A stretch of 57,327 bases of DNA, from positions 1 to 57,327 of the forward strand of contig OMIX01000061.1 of assembly GCA_900299195.1 (NCBI GenBank). The letters run 5' to 3'. The position numbers and the translations under genes are program-made. This stretch comes from Deltaproteobacteria bacterium (GTDB taxonomy: Bacteria; Bdellovibrionota; FAC87; UBA2466). The notes beneath the pieces are model-generated. The model saw only the letters and a program-made list of their open reading frames with translations. It was not told where the DNA came from and did no database searches. Numbering within the stretch: position 1 is the stretch's first letter; the number at the start of each line of letters is the position of its first letter. This document shows, in pieces, positions 1 to 8,710 of the stretch.

Positions 1-154
1 AAATGAACTTGTCTTTATGAGGGGAGCAAGCAAGGCGCACCAGGAATCTTTCCAATGCCAGCATTTGCCAAACTTCATTGAAAAGCTTTCCTTGTTGTTC
101 GGCAATTTGCCGAATCTTGGCCTTGATTGACTGTTCTAGATCTTTGTCCTTCAT
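1..154 (-). CDS. abiEii: AbiEii-type nucleotidyltransferase toxin, N-terminal fragment cut by window edge
   Basis: Reading the minus strand from the ATG at 154 gives about 51 residues that run off the window. They contain QGKLFNEVWQMLALERFLVRL followed by KDKFI, which is typical of the start of the AbiEii/AbiGii toxin family, just before its nucleotidyltransferase motif. The ATG overlaps the TGA of the upstream antitoxin gene (ATGA, 151-154), the usual translational coupling of AbiE pairs. AbiEii toxins are nucleotidyltransferases that block growth; related MenA-type enzymes modify tRNA acceptor ends. The catalytic residues lie outside the window, so activity cannot be judged. Confidence 0.8.
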   Translation of the reverse strand, partial: MKDKDLEQSIKAKIRQIAEQQGKLFNEVWQMLALERFLVRLACSPHKDKFI

Positions 155-750
155 GTGGTAGTTGCCAGAATATAAGGGTCCAGAGGCACCCTGAGTTTTT
201 TCGCATAAGAACGGAGTTTTTCTATGTTAGGTCTATGTTCGTTGGATCCTTTCAGATAGGATTTAAGGGCTTTGATGGCTGTTTCTCGGCTTAGATATCG
301 AAACGAATCTACGACTGTTCTTTCTCGATCGAAGATTTTTATCTTATAGTCGCCAAACTCCATTTCCGTTCGCCCAAGTGTCATGTTCCGCATCCGGATG
401 ATTTTTGCTTTGGGTCTTCGGGGGGCGGTCATTCGATTGGGAGTTGCTATCCAATATTGTCTCATGACTTCTTCGGTCAGATTATAAATGCTAAGGGCCG
501 ATATGAGGCAGATAACTCCCCGAGGGATTGTTGCCGCAATGATCACGAGATCTTCCCATTGGATATCGATGCCAGTTTCGATTTCGGGATTTCGATAGAC
601 CCCTCGCCCCACTCGTTTGAAAAAATGTTTCCTTACGTAATAGGCCAGTGATGCAGCTTCAATCCCCATCTTACGTGCTTCGGCAGCTGTAAAAAATGGA
701 AGGCTTCGCAGCTTTGATAGATTTCCACGGCTTTTATTAGAAGGCTTCAT
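151..750 (-). CDS. abiEi: AbiEi-type antitoxin / transcriptional repressor of type IV toxin-antitoxin system
   Basis: This 199-residue protein has the AbiEi layout. An N-terminal winged-helix segment (about residues 15-60, with FTAAEARKMGI and YYVRKHFFKRVGRGVY) is followed by a C-terminal domain with the family's typical stretches: RGVICLISALSIYNLTEE, then YWIATPNR, and later the KIFDRERTVVDSFRY core. AbiEi proteins repress their own operon and counter the toxin without binding it directly. The gene precedes and overlaps the AbiEii start, and a perfect inverted repeat lies just upstream (771-799). The C-terminal part after about residue 160 is short but within the family range. The call is confident at family level; function in phage defence or plasmid-style stabilisation is inferred. 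Confidence 0.85.
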   Translation of the reverse strand: MKPSNKSRGNLSKLRSLPFFTAAEARKMGIEAASLAYYVRKHFFKRVGRGVYRNPEIETGIDIQWEDLVIIAATIPRGVICLISALSIYNLTEEVMRQYWIATPNRMTAPRRPKAKIIRMRNMTLGRTEMEFGDYKIKIFDRERTVVDSFRYLSRETAIKALKSYLKGSNEHRPNIEKLRSYAKKLRVPLDPYILATTT

Positions 751-770
751 CTTTTAAAACATTTTAACAT

Positions 771-799
771 TTACACTCATAGATTGGAAGTGAGTGTAA
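771..799. promoter_or_regulatory. Inverted repeat, probable AbiEi operator
   Basis: TTACACTCA (771-779) and TGAGTGTAA (791-799) form a perfect 9-bp inverted repeat with an 11-base spacer, about 20 bases upstream of the abiEi start at 750. AbiEi antitoxins are known to bind inverted repeats in their own promoter, so an autoregulatory site is the likely role. No clear -10 hexamer could be fixed. Confidence 0.55.
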
Positions 800-945
800 G
801 TATTAAATATGGCAACTTATTACTAGTAATATCAAACACTTATTTATATGACTCAGATCGTTGCGTTTGGAATTTTAATTAAATGCTTGTTTTGGTTAGA
901 CTTGGATTGGGTTACCCACCATGATTGGGCAAGAGCCAAATGATT

Positions 946-1028
946 CGGAGGGAGAGAGACTCGAACTCTCAAGACCTTGCGGTCGCCGCATTTCGAATGC
1001 GGTGGCATACCAATTTGCCTATCCCTCC
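946..1028 (-). tRNA. tRNA-Ser(CGA)
   Basis: Read on the minus strand, a complete cloverleaf is visible. The acceptor stem is GGAGGGA with TCCCTCC, the D-arm GGC/GCC with GGT in its loop, the anticodon stem CCGCA/TGCGG with loop TTCGAAA (anticodon CGA, reading UCG), the long variable arm has a GACC-GCAA-GGTC hairpin, and the T-arm is GAGAG-TTCGAGT-CTCTC. The discriminator is G and no CCA is encoded. The long variable arm is diagnostic of a class II tRNA. Confidence 0.95.
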
Positions 1029-1074
1029 AAAAGGTCCCCTATTTTTGCTCCGAGCCACTGCGATTGTAAAGGTT

Positions 1075-2055
1075 TTAGAATCCCTCTACCTCTTTTTTAA
1101 AAGGGATTCCAACTTGGTCGACCACGTACCGAGGAACTAAGTATCCAGGCAACCCCTCTTTCATCCGCTCCCAAAGGCGCTTGCCCTCCTTGGGTTCCAC
1201 AAAAAAATGGTGAGTTCCCCGGGAAGGGTCTAATTGGTGCAGATAATAAGGCAAAACTCCAGAATCGAAGAGTCGTTCACTCAATTCGGTTAAAGTGCTC
1301 ACCGAATCATTAACCCGTTTCAGTAAAACAGATTGATTTAGAAGAAGCGAAACCTGTTTCAAAGAACGAATCGCCTCTTGGGCCTGGGAGGTTATTTCTT
1401 TAGGATGGTTAAAATGGGTGACCACCACGGGGTGAAATCGCGAGCTCCCCAAAACTTCAATGAGTCCAGAAGTGACTCTTGAAGGTAAAGTCACTGGAAC
1501 GCGAGTATGAAAACGAATTCGCTTCACATGAGACATGCCTGAAAGCTCTGCAATCACTCTTCTCAATTGGTCATCGGTGACCATGAAGGGATCCCCACCT
1601 GAAAAGATCACTTCAGAGATTTCGACAGTCTCCGCCAAATATCGAAAAGCGGCCTCTAAGCCCCCCGAAAAAAGATCTTCCTTGAGCCCGTTTAAAAGAG
1701 TCTTTCTAAAACAGAACCGACAATACATACTGCAGTTCGGGGTCAAGTGTAAAAGCACTCGATTTCTGTAGCGGTGAGTGACTCGTTCGACTGGCTGGTG
1801 TTTAAGATCCTGTAAAGGGTCTGAAACTTCTCTCTCCACCACTTCAACTTCGTCCAGAGCGGGAATAGCCTGAAGTCGAATGGGGCAATCCGGATCGTTG
1901 GGGTCGATTAAAGAAGCGTAATAATCAGAAAGCAAAAACTGATACTGTTTGGCCACTAAAGAAACAGCATCGGCCTGTTCCTTCGAAATGAGCCCAAGTT
2001 TGACCAAGTCGTTAGGGCTTCGATAAGCTTTAGCTAAATCCTGTTCCCAACTCAC
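1075..2055 (-). CDS. KamA-family radical SAM protein, EpmB-like (EF-P beta-lysylation) candidate
   Basis: The 326-residue protein carries the radical SAM cluster motif CSMYCRFCFRK (Cys108, Cys112, Cys115). It then has the lysine 2,3-aminomutase signatures SGGDPFMVTDDQL and RIRFHTRVPVTLP, and a C-terminal PGYLVPRYVVDQ segment next to lysines that could bind PLP. The length fits EpmB (about 340 residues) better than the longer catabolic KamA enzymes (about 415). EpmB makes beta-lysine for attachment to elongation factor P. No efp or epmA gene is in the window, so the substrate is inferred from size. The start overlaps the yihY-like gene by 4 bases, so the two are probably co-transcribed. A catabolic lysine aminomutase remains possible. 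Confidence 0.8.
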   Translation of the reverse strand: MSWEQDLAKAYRSPNDLVKLGLISKEQADAVSLVAKQYQFLLSDYYASLIDPNDPDCPIRLQAIPALDEVEVVEREVSDPLQDLKHQPVERVTHRYRNRVLLHLTPNCSMYCRFCFRKTLLNGLKEDLFSGGLEAAFRYLAETVEISEVIFSGGDPFMVTDDQLRRVIAELSGMSHVKRIRFHTRVPVTLPSRVTSGLIEVLGSSRFHPVVVTHFNHPKEITSQAQEAIRSLKQVSLLLNQSVLLKRVNDSVSTLTELSERLFDSGVLPYYLHQLDPSRGTHHFFVEPKEGKRLWERMKEGLPGYLVPRYVVDQVGIPFKKEVEGF

Positions 2056-3368
2056 AATTGTTCCAACCTCTTATCTCGAAAAAAGGCGAGCCAAGTTTCT
2101 AGAGATTGTCCCCACAGCGATTCCTGTTGCTGAATCAAAGAACTCTTAAAAAAACTTCGTAACACTTCTTCTACAGTCATTTTCGAAAGATCTTTCACGA
2201 CTCCGAAGTATTCACCTTCAGGATCCCCAGGCGACACACATTCAATGAGAAATTTTTCTCTGCACAATTGTTGAACCACTTTTCTTGCTTGAGCCGCATC
2301 CAGACGGCTTGTCCTTTGAATCTCCGAAAAACTGAGCGGCCCAACTCCATTCAAATAAACACGATGAGCCTCAACCAGAATCTGGGTAATCCCCTCACAT
2401 TCCAAAAACGAAGGAGTCCACTCCTGCCCCGTCACCACTTCTTTGCCATGCTGAACTAAATAAGAAATTTCCCCACCTAAAATCACCATCATCCAAGCAA
2501 AGTAAATCCACAAACCCAGAATCGGTAATACGGCGGCTTTTCCATAGGCCGTTTGAGTTCCAAACTTAAAATAAAACTGGATAAAAACATTCGTGAGTTG
2601 TAGCGCTAAGGTAGCTAATAAAGCTCCCCATAAAGCGGATTTCCATTTTACTTTTTCCACTGGCAAATAGCGATACATCGCTAGCAGAGCCATGAAAATT
2701 AAGGCGCTTGGAACCACTCCATTCATTAAGGTAAAAACGGGCGACAAAGCACTGTCTAAAGAAATTCTCTGAGCCCATTGTTTAGCCACCAAAGGAATAG
2801 AAATACCCGCAATCAAAACAATAGGCGCAATCGCAGTCACCACAATAAAGTTTCTGATCTTTTCTATCAAGGGCCTCTGTCTCTCGGAAGACCAAATGTG
2901 ATTCATAGTAGAATCGATGTTGGTATAAACCTTAAGCCCCACCCAGGCTAATACCAGAAACGAAAAAATGCCTAAGCTCGAACTTCGATTCACTAACGAC
3001 GTTAAATACAGATCTTTAAATCTTAGAACATACCCTGCCAAATAATCTCGATGGGCTTCGGGTATTCGAGAAAAAATATTTTGCATCACACTTTCGATGG
3101 CTTCTTGCACCATTCCGACTTGGGAAAACACCGAAACAAGAAAGAAAAGACCCGCTAACAAAGGCAATAGTGAAAAAAGCATGAGATAGGCTAATGACTC
3201 AGCCCTCACTCTCACATCATCTTTGATAAATTCATGAGCAAGAAAATAGCCCCATTTTTTGATCGCGCATTTTTTTTGATGCCACGGATTGAGAGCCGAT
3301 TTCTCCTCCTGAATCAGTTGAGCAATCTTTTTTCTTATTTTTGAAAGGCGTTCATTTTTTACTGACAT
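2052..3368 (-). CDS. YihY/BrkB-family inner membrane protein
   Basis: This 438-residue protein has a hydrophobic core of about six membrane segments between residues 55 and 310. It includes the family pattern around residues 60-95 (DDVRVRAESLAYLMLFSLLP) and later GALLATLALQLTNVF and YGKAAVLPILGLWIYFAWMM. The C-terminal cytoplasmic tail, from about residue 325, has a winged-helix-like look (LSFSEIQRTSRLDAAQARKV), common in this family. It is often mislabelled ribonuclease BN; there is no nuclease motif. The molecular role is unknown, with suggestions of transport. It lies 17 bases after the acylase gene and overlaps the next gene, so it is in a run of co-directional genes. Confidence 0.85.
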   Translation of the reverse strand: MSVKNERLSKIRKKIAQLIQEEKSALNPWHQKKCAIKKWGYFLAHEFIKDDVRVRAESLAYLMLFSLLPLLAGLFFLVSVFSQVGMVQEAIESVMQNIFSRIPEAHRDYLAGYVLRFKDLYLTSLVNRSSSLGIFSFLVLAWVGLKVYTNIDSTMNHIWSSERQRPLIEKIRNFIVVTAIAPIVLIAGISIPLVAKQWAQRISLDSALSPVFTLMNGVVPSALIFMALLAMYRYLPVEKVKWKSALWGALLATLALQLTNVFIQFYFKFGTQTAYGKAAVLPILGLWIYFAWMMVILGGEISYLVQHGKEVVTGQEWTPSFLECEGITQILVEAHRVYLNGVGPLSFSEIQRTSRLDAAQARKVVQQLCREKFLIECVSPGDPEGEYFGVVKDLSKMTVEEVLRSFFKSSLIQQQESLWGQSLETWLAFFRDKRLEQL

Positions 3369-3385
3369 GCCGGTTTTTCCCCATG

Positions 3386-5752
3386 TTAGGGTCCAATCAC
3401 CTGTTTAAGCTCCACTTCAGCCGATTCGAAGGGCAGCCCTTTTCCCGCATACCAACTGTCAAACATATCTTGGTAATGGGGAGATAAGAAATAACCCGAT
3501 TGTCCGCCCGGTTGTGAGAATTTCGAGCGACTCTTATCAGCCAGATCGATCACCATCCGCATCGAGGCGCCATTTTTAGGTTTGCTCACTCGAACCCCCA
3601 AACCGTCTCCTGAGAGCGGTTTCTCAGGCAAATTAATCAATCGCCCCAAAACGGAAGGCAACTGAGAAGAAAAAGGGTGTTTGGCTTGCAATCGATTGTG
3701 CTCTCCCCATGCTAAACCTCTCAGCTGATTGGGCTCCTTGGCTAAGTTTTTTCCGGCTTCCTCAGCAGAAAAAATTAACAAGTGCTCCCAAGAAGAGAAC
3801 TGGGGGCTTAAGAGATGAAAAGGTTTTTGACTCAAAAGGGTATAAACCAAGCTGTCTTTAGCAATGAGAGCTGTGACCTGTTCGTGGCGAAAGGGGGCGG
3901 TTCTTGCCACAAAGGGCGAAGCGCAGTTAGCTAACACTCGCAGCCTAAATGCTTTCATGAAAGTGTAGGCCGCCGAATCCACACTCACCCTTCCATCCCA
4001 GTTTCCTATCAAGTTCAAAGCTTCAGAGATCCAAGGGTTGAGTTCTTTCTGCTGGGTTTCGGCCGTTTTGATGGCCTCCACTAAACGGTCCCGGTACCAT
4101 GCATGCACAGGAGAATAGATCTCATTTTGAATCGACTCCATCGATTCCACGTTCATGGCTGCATTTTCAGAAAGAGATTTTTTAATCTGAAAACCACGAG
4201 CTGGAGATGGCCAATCATGCCCCCATCGTGCATTGGCTACCCCTTCAATCCACATGTTTTGATTTCCACTTGCTATAAATCCTTCTGGAGGATCAATCAC
4301 TTTGGGCATTTCTTTCCAAGGAATGTAACTGTTCCAAGCAGTTTTTTCTCTCGCTGGCACACTTACTTTTCCATCCGCTTTTCTTTTGTCAGGAATTTTC
4401 CCCACCATAGCCCACGCAATGTGATTATCCTCCGTTGCCACCAAAATATTCTGAACGGGGCCACCCCAGCGAGATAAACTATCCCATAACTGCTCTAAGT
4501 TTTGTGACCGATCTAATTCCAACGGATTCAATTGAGCTAAGGGTCGAGGATCAAGCGCAGTCCATTGTAAGATTCTTTTATTAACCTCTCCCGACTCCAA
4601 TTTTTCCTCGACGATCGGGCCCCAAGCCGAATCCCAAAACGAAAAAACCTGATCCTTGGAATTTTTAATTTTGATAGTTTCTGTTCGGGGTTTGAGTTTT
4701 AAAAATTCCCCTAATTCTCCACTCACCGAGTCCTCAGAAAACTGAGGTTCAAGTTCAATAAAATCTTGGACATCGGCTCTTGAATTGGTAAAGGACCAAG
4801 CTAGCTGACCGTTTCTCCCAATCACCACTCCAGGAATTCCAGGCACTGTAACTCCGCGAACATTCCAATCCTGAGATTTCAATTCCACCCGATACCAAAG
4901 GTTTGGAACGGTTAAATTCAAATGAGGATCCCCTGCTAACAAAGGTTTCCCGGAACTGGACCGATTCCCCGACACTACCCAAGCGTTGCTACCCAAAACA
5001 TCTTTTTCGGAAACCTCAACTTTGAAGTCGTTTTTTGACTGGGTTCTTAAGTCTATCTCGGCTCGAAAAGGAATTTTGGCTTGCAGAGAAACGCCTTTAA
5101 CTACTTTCAAAGGGGCATCCAAAAATCCAAAATCCCAAGTCAGAAAATCGACAGCGTTTTTTGAAAACCGATGGAGCAGTTCGTTGTAGGCTAACTCTTC
5201 GCCGTTCTCAAAATCGTTCAACGATTCAAACATGCTTAAAACCACCAAAAGACTGTCTTGAACTTTCCACTCTTTGGGCGAATATCCTAAAACCTTGACT
5301 TCCCAAGGAAGACTCTCGTTTTTCAAATAGTCATTCACCCCTTGAGTAAAGGATTCCCAGATGAGTTTTGTTTGCGGATTCATCAACTCCGAAGCTTTAT
5401 CTGCAACTTGTGAAAACCCCAACTGGCGATGCATTTCATCTGTGGGCAATGCCTTTTCACCGAATAACTCGCTCAATTCGCCGGCCATTTTCCGCCGAAT
5501 TAAATCCATTTGAAAAAATCGATGGCGAGCGGTCACTAACCCCTGGGCTTTTAAAACATCGTTTAACTGTTCCCCTTCAATCGAGGGAACCCCGTAAACG
5601 TCTTGAGTGACCGTTAATGTAGATTGAAAACTTTTTCGCTGGAGTGAATCTTCAGAATTCGGGAAGAAATGGGACAAAGAGTAAACCGCTCCCCAAAACG
5701 CAAACAAAACAAAAGCACAAACTGAAGTGATGACAATAGAAGAACGTCGCAT
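3386..5752 (-). CDS. Penicillin acylase-family Ntn hydrolase (exported)
   Basis: The 788-residue protein has the order expected of penicillin/AHL acylases. An N-terminal hydrophobic anchor (residues 7-28) precedes an alpha chain with DVYGVPSIEG and ARHRFFQMDLIRRKMAGELSE. A spacer ends in Gly254, and the beta chain starts with the catalytic Ser255 in GSNAWVVSG. LAGDPHLNLTVPNLWYRV and the WSFTNSRADVQDF region follow as in the family. Precursors cleave themselves before the Ser to expose the nucleophile. Substrates range from beta-lactams to acyl-homoserine lactones and cannot be read here. The short hydrophobic N-terminus suggests the periplasm. It is one base away from the gene upstream, so probably in an operon with it. 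Confidence 0.9.
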   Translation of the reverse strand: MRRSSIVITSVCAFVLFAFWGAVYSLSHFFPNSEDSLQRKSFQSTLTVTQDVYGVPSIEGEQLNDVLKAQGLVTARHRFFQMDLIRRKMAGELSELFGEKALPTDEMHRQLGFSQVADKASELMNPQTKLIWESFTQGVNDYLKNESLPWEVKVLGYSPKEWKVQDSLLVVLSMFESLNDFENGEELAYNELLHRFSKNAVDFLTWDFGFLDAPLKVVKGVSLQAKIPFRAEIDLRTQSKNDFKVEVSEKDVLGSNAWVVSGNRSSSGKPLLAGDPHLNLTVPNLWYRVELKSQDWNVRGVTVPGIPGVVIGRNGQLAWSFTNSRADVQDFIELEPQFSEDSVSGELGEFLKLKPRTETIKIKNSKDQVFSFWDSAWGPIVEEKLESGEVNKRILQWTALDPRPLAQLNPLELDRSQNLEQLWDSLSRWGGPVQNILVATEDNHIAWAMVGKIPDKRKADGKVSVPAREKTAWNSYIPWKEMPKVIDPPEGFIASGNQNMWIEGVANARWGHDWPSPARGFQIKKSLSENAAMNVESMESIQNEIYSPVHAWYRDRLVEAIKTAETQQKELNPWISEALNLIGNWDGRVSVDSAAYTFMKAFRLRVLANCASPFVARTAPFRHEQVTALIAKDSLVYTLLSQKPFHLLSPQFSSWEHLLIFSAEEAGKNLAKEPNQLRGLAWGEHNRLQAKHPFSSQLPSVLGRLINLPEKPLSGDGLGVRVSKPKNGASMRMVIDLADKSRSKFSQPGGQSGYFLSPHYQDMFDSWYAGKGLPFESAEVELKQVIGP

Positions 5753-5753
5753 T

Positions 5754-6194
5754 TTATTTCCAATGCCCCTCTTGATCCATATTCAAATCGATCACTCTCT
5801 CTGTTTTTCTTCTTGGACCAGAGCGATGAATTTCAAACTTAACTTTTCCCGACTCTTTATTGAGTGACATCTGACAAAGCCAAGAAACCGCACTTAAAAT
5901 AAGAGAAGCAATAAAAGCCGCGCCAAATGAATCCACCGCAAACCCCATCACAAAGTTTCCCGCGATTTTGAAAAGAAATGCGTTGATTATGAGAAGAAAG
6001 AATCCCAAAGTAAAAATCGTCAGGGGAAAGGTGATAAACACCAGCACGGGTCTTACCAACAGATTGAGCAAGGCCAAAACAGCTGCTGCGGCTAGAGCCG
6101 TCCCTATCCCATCGATATAAATTCCAGACACTAAATGAGGTATGGCTAGAATCGTTCCCGCAGTAACCAACCATTTTATGAAAAACTTCGGCAT
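5754..6194 (-). CDS. Phage holin family 4 / YvlD-like membrane protein (PF04020)
   Basis: This 146-residue protein has four predicted membrane segments and the family's conserved pieces: an N-terminal KWLVTAGTILAIPHLVSGI, then ALLNLLVRPVLVFITFPLTIFTLG, and a third block LIINAFLFKIAGNFV. The basic C-terminal tail (SGPRRKTERVIDLN) is extra compared with typical members of about 115 residues. The 'holin' name is historical; these are chromosomally encoded membrane proteins of unknown function, often linked to envelope stress. It ends one base before the acylase gene starts and is transcribed divergently from the HAD gene at 6300. Confidence 0.85.
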   Translation of the reverse strand: MPKFFIKWLVTAGTILAIPHLVSGIYIDGIGTALAAAAVLALLNLLVRPVLVFITFPLTIFTLGFFLLIINAFLFKIAGNFVMGFAVDSFGAAFIASLILSAVSWLCQMSLNKESGKVKFEIHRSGPRRKTERVIDLNMDQEGHWK

Positions 6195-6299
6195 TTTATA
6201 CTCCTTTTCGAGCCTATATACCCTAAAGTTGACCTTTAGTGAAAAGCTAAACGAGGACGTTTCATAAAAAATAAGGTAGAGTTAACTCCAGGCAAAATT

Positions 6300-7094
6300 A
6301 TGAGCTTATTTTCACGCAAAGATTGGATTTTAAATAGCTTTTTTCATCCCTTATCCAGCCGAGAAGTTTTGGAAAAAGTGGAGAAATCGGTAGAATCCCA
6401 CCTGAAGGGACCTAAGGCCCACTTAAAACCGGTGATTTTGTTCGATCTTGATTCTACCCTCTATGAAGTGGGCCATCGAACCCTAGCAATTATTCGGGAA
6501 TGGAATCAAGCCCCCCAAACCCAATTAGCCATCCAGGATAAACTCAATCAGCTAGAACTCAATCACATTAGTTATTCCCTAGCTGACATGGCCCATAACC
6601 TAGGGTTAAACCCCTCCCATCCCGACACCCAAAAGGCCCTTCAAGATCTCAAGCCTTTCTGGTGGGAGCGCTTCTTCTCTAATGAATATTTGTGTCACGA
6701 CAAGCCTTACCCCGGGGCGGTAGAATTCACTCATCGACTTTTTTCTCTTGGGGCCCATCTGATTTATCTGACCGGTCGAGAAGAAAATAAGATGCTAAGG
6801 GTGACCATAGAAAATTTAAAACGAGACCGCTTTCCTTGGTGTGATAAAAATACAACTCTCATCATGAAGCCCAGCGCTGCCATTGCCGATGTGGCTCACA
6901 AAGCTAGTGTGAAAACACCCGCAGAAAAAACCGGAGAGGTCGTTGCCTCATTTGACAATGAACCGGTCAATCTCGTGGCCCTATCGAAAGTTTTTCCCAA
7001 GGCTATGCATGTTTTTATGGACTCGGTTTATAGCGACCACCCTTCAGAACCCGGAAAGGATTTGTTTCGTATACAATCTTTTTTAAAAACTTAA
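6300..7094 (+). CDS. HAD-superfamily phosphatase-like protein
   Basis: The 264-residue protein has HAD motif I as VILFDLDSTLYEVGHRT (the DxD pair with Ser-Thr following), motif II in LIYLTGREENK, and a motif III/IV candidate AKASV-rich stretch leading to VVASFDNEPVNL. In this arrangement the DNEP acid is where HAD enzymes bind magnesium. It lacks a signal peptide and is probably cytoplasmic. A possible substrate class is nucleotides or sugar phosphates, but nothing in the sequence decides. The next gene begins 7 bases after its stop, suggesting an operon of two. Confidence 0.75.
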   Translation: MSLFSRKDWILNSFFHPLSSREVLEKVEKSVESHLKGPKAHLKPVILFDLDSTLYEVGHRTLAIIREWNQAPQTQLAIQDKLNQLELNHISYSLADMAHNLGLNPSHPDTQKALQDLKPFWWERFFSNEYLCHDKPYPGAVEFTHRLFSLGAHLIYLTGREENKMLRVTIENLKRDRFPWCDKNTTLIMKPSAAIADVAHKASVKTPAEKTGEVVASFDNEPVNLVALSKVFPKAMHVFMDSVYSDHPSEPGKDLFRIQSFLKT

Positions 7095-7100
7095 ACCCCT

Positions 7101-7766
7101 ATGAAAATCTTTAAAATCCTGTCCCAAGTTTATACCTCGGTGCTTTGGGGAGCTTTAGTGATCCCTCTTAATGTCAGCTCTCCCCAGTGGCATTCCATGA
7201 CCTTTGCTAAAATTAAGCCCAACAAAGTTTCTTTTACAGAGGAAGGGCTACTCGTTGAGGTGGAGCAGTCTGCAAGCCCCCTTTTTTATCGACTTACAAC
7301 TCCCATCAAAGTTCGAGGTTTCACTGCAGAAGGAAATTTAACTGGCCTACCGGAAATTAATCGTCTGAAGGAAGGCACTGAGGGGAACGATGATTTTTCT
7401 CTTCGTCTGGGGTTTGTAGAAACAGCGGCCAATCCCCCTAGCTGGTTCGATAAAATTTTTATGCCCGACTGGATTACGGACCTATTGGAACTTTTTCCGA
7501 AACAAGGGATCAAAAAAGTTCGATTTTTTACGCTGTCTCAAATCAAGAATCCTGGAACATTCAGAATTCATCCCAAAAACGATTTGATGGAAGAAACTGT
7601 GATCCTCAAAAAAGAACAACCCGGAAAGTTTAGTTTCGACTACCCACTGAGCGAATCGATTCCCGCGAGTGCTGTATGGATTCAGACCGACGGAGACGAT
7701 TCCAAATCTACTTTTACCCTGAAATTAAGTCGATTAGTTCTCAATACGGAAGAACCCGTTCACTAG
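7101..7766 (+). CDS. Exported protein of unknown function (weak DUF3047 resemblance)
   Basis: This 221-residue protein starts with a hydrophobic segment (about residues 5-28) that could be a signal peptide or anchor. The rest is beta-rich by appearance. Near the C-terminus, ASAVWIQTDGDDSKSTFTLKLSRLVL resembles the end of DUF3047 proteins (a tryptophan, then D-x-D-D), but the match is too weak to name it. It follows the HAD gene by 7 bases. Its stop overlaps the ispH stop on the other strand in a shared CTAG, a very tight convergent junction. Confidence 0.6.
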   Translation: MKIFKILSQVYTSVLWGALVIPLNVSSPQWHSMTFAKIKPNKVSFTEEGLLVEVEQSASPLFYRLTTPIKVRGFTAEGNLTGLPEINRLKEGTEGNDDFSLRLGFVETAANPPSWFDKIFMPDWITDLLELFPKQGIKKVRFFTLSQIKNPGTFRIHPKNDLMEETVILKKEQPGKFSFDYPLSESIPASAVWIQTDGDDSKSTFTLKLSRLVLNTEEPVH

Positions 7767-8710
7767 AACGAAATGTGAGAGCTCATGATCTCAGCAATTT
7801 TCTCCCCAACCGCATCCACATACTCTTGAGGAGTTGAAGCCCCACCGGTGACTCCAATTTTCTTTTTGCCTAAAAACCAATCGTTTTGCAGTTCATCGAT
7901 TTCTTCAATGAGATGCGTGTTGGGTTGATATTGTTTGCAAATCTTAACCAGTTTATTGGTGTTACTACTGTTTTTGCCCCCGACCACAACCAACACATCG
8001 GCTTTTTTAGCGAGAACCTCGGCCTCTTCTTGCCGAATACTCGTAGCATCACAAATCGTGTTGTACACAGCTACATCAGAGAAGCGTTTCTGGCAGGCCT
8101 CGACGATCGCATTAAGTACTTTGACTTCAATCGTTGTCTGGGCCACCACCCCAACTTTTTGAACCTCTGAAGGAATCTTCTCTAAATCCGCTGCTTGATA
8201 GGTCACCAAATAATTGTGTCCCCCAAAGTAACTCAAAACCCCTTTAACCTCAGGATGGTTCGCATCACCCACTAACACGAGGTAGTACCCCCGACTCGCT
8301 AAACTAGCTGCAATTTTTTGGGGTTTCTTAACCAAAGGGCAAGTCGCATCCACCACTTGAATGCCCCTGTCTTTAAAATCTTTTTCTATTTCCTGTCTTA
8401 CTCCATGAGATCTCAAAATAACGGTTCCGCCCTCTACTGCAGCAGGTTCGTCAACCGTCATCACCCCTTGAGCCTCAAGCTCTCGGATGGTTTTGGGGTT
8501 GTGTACGATAGCCCCAAAAGAATAAACTGCATTTTGGTTCGTTTTACCTTTGTTGGCGGCCATCTGACCTAATTTGATAGCTCGTACAACCCCGAAACAG
8601 GCCCCACCGTTGGGACTAATCGTAATTTCAACAGAATCATCGTCACTGAAAGCTAAAGACCTCTTAGCCTCCAAAGCATTATCAGTAGTTTTCGGAGTTT
8701 CTATATCCAT
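7763..8710 (-). CDS. ispH: 4-hydroxy-3-methylbut-2-enyl diphosphate reductase IspH
   Basis: The last step of the MEP isoprenoid pathway: an iron-sulfur enzyme turning HMBPP into IPP and DMAPP. The three cluster cysteines are all visible: Cys38 (GGACFGVVRAI), Cys124 (VVDATCPLV) and Cys220 (YNTICDATSIRQEE). The substrate-binding His (GDANHPEVKG) and the NSSNTNKL motif are present too. At 315 residues it matches the family. The N-terminal 25 residues before VEITISPNGG are not conserved in the family, so the true start might be slightly internal. The protein is cytosolic and expected to be essential. Confidence 0.97.
   Translation of the reverse strand: MDIETPKTTDNALEAKRSLAFSDDDSVEITISPNGGACFGVVRAIKLGQMAANKGKTNQNAVYSFGAIVHNPKTIRELEAQGVMTVDEPAAVEGGTVILRSHGVRQEIEKDFKDRGIQVVDATCPLVKKPQKIAASLASRGYYLVLVGDANHPEVKGVLSYFGGHNYLVTYQAADLEKIPSEVQKVGVVAQTTIEVKVLNAIVEACQKRFSDVAVYNTICDATSIRQEEAEVLAKKADVLVVVGGKNSSNTNKLVKICKQYQPNTHLIEEIDELQNDWFLGKKKIGVTGGASTPQEYVDAVGEKIAEIMSSHISF

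Noticed and set aside
2052-3368. Ribonuclease BN
   Set aside because: An old label of the YihY family. The protein is an integral membrane protein with no nuclease motif.
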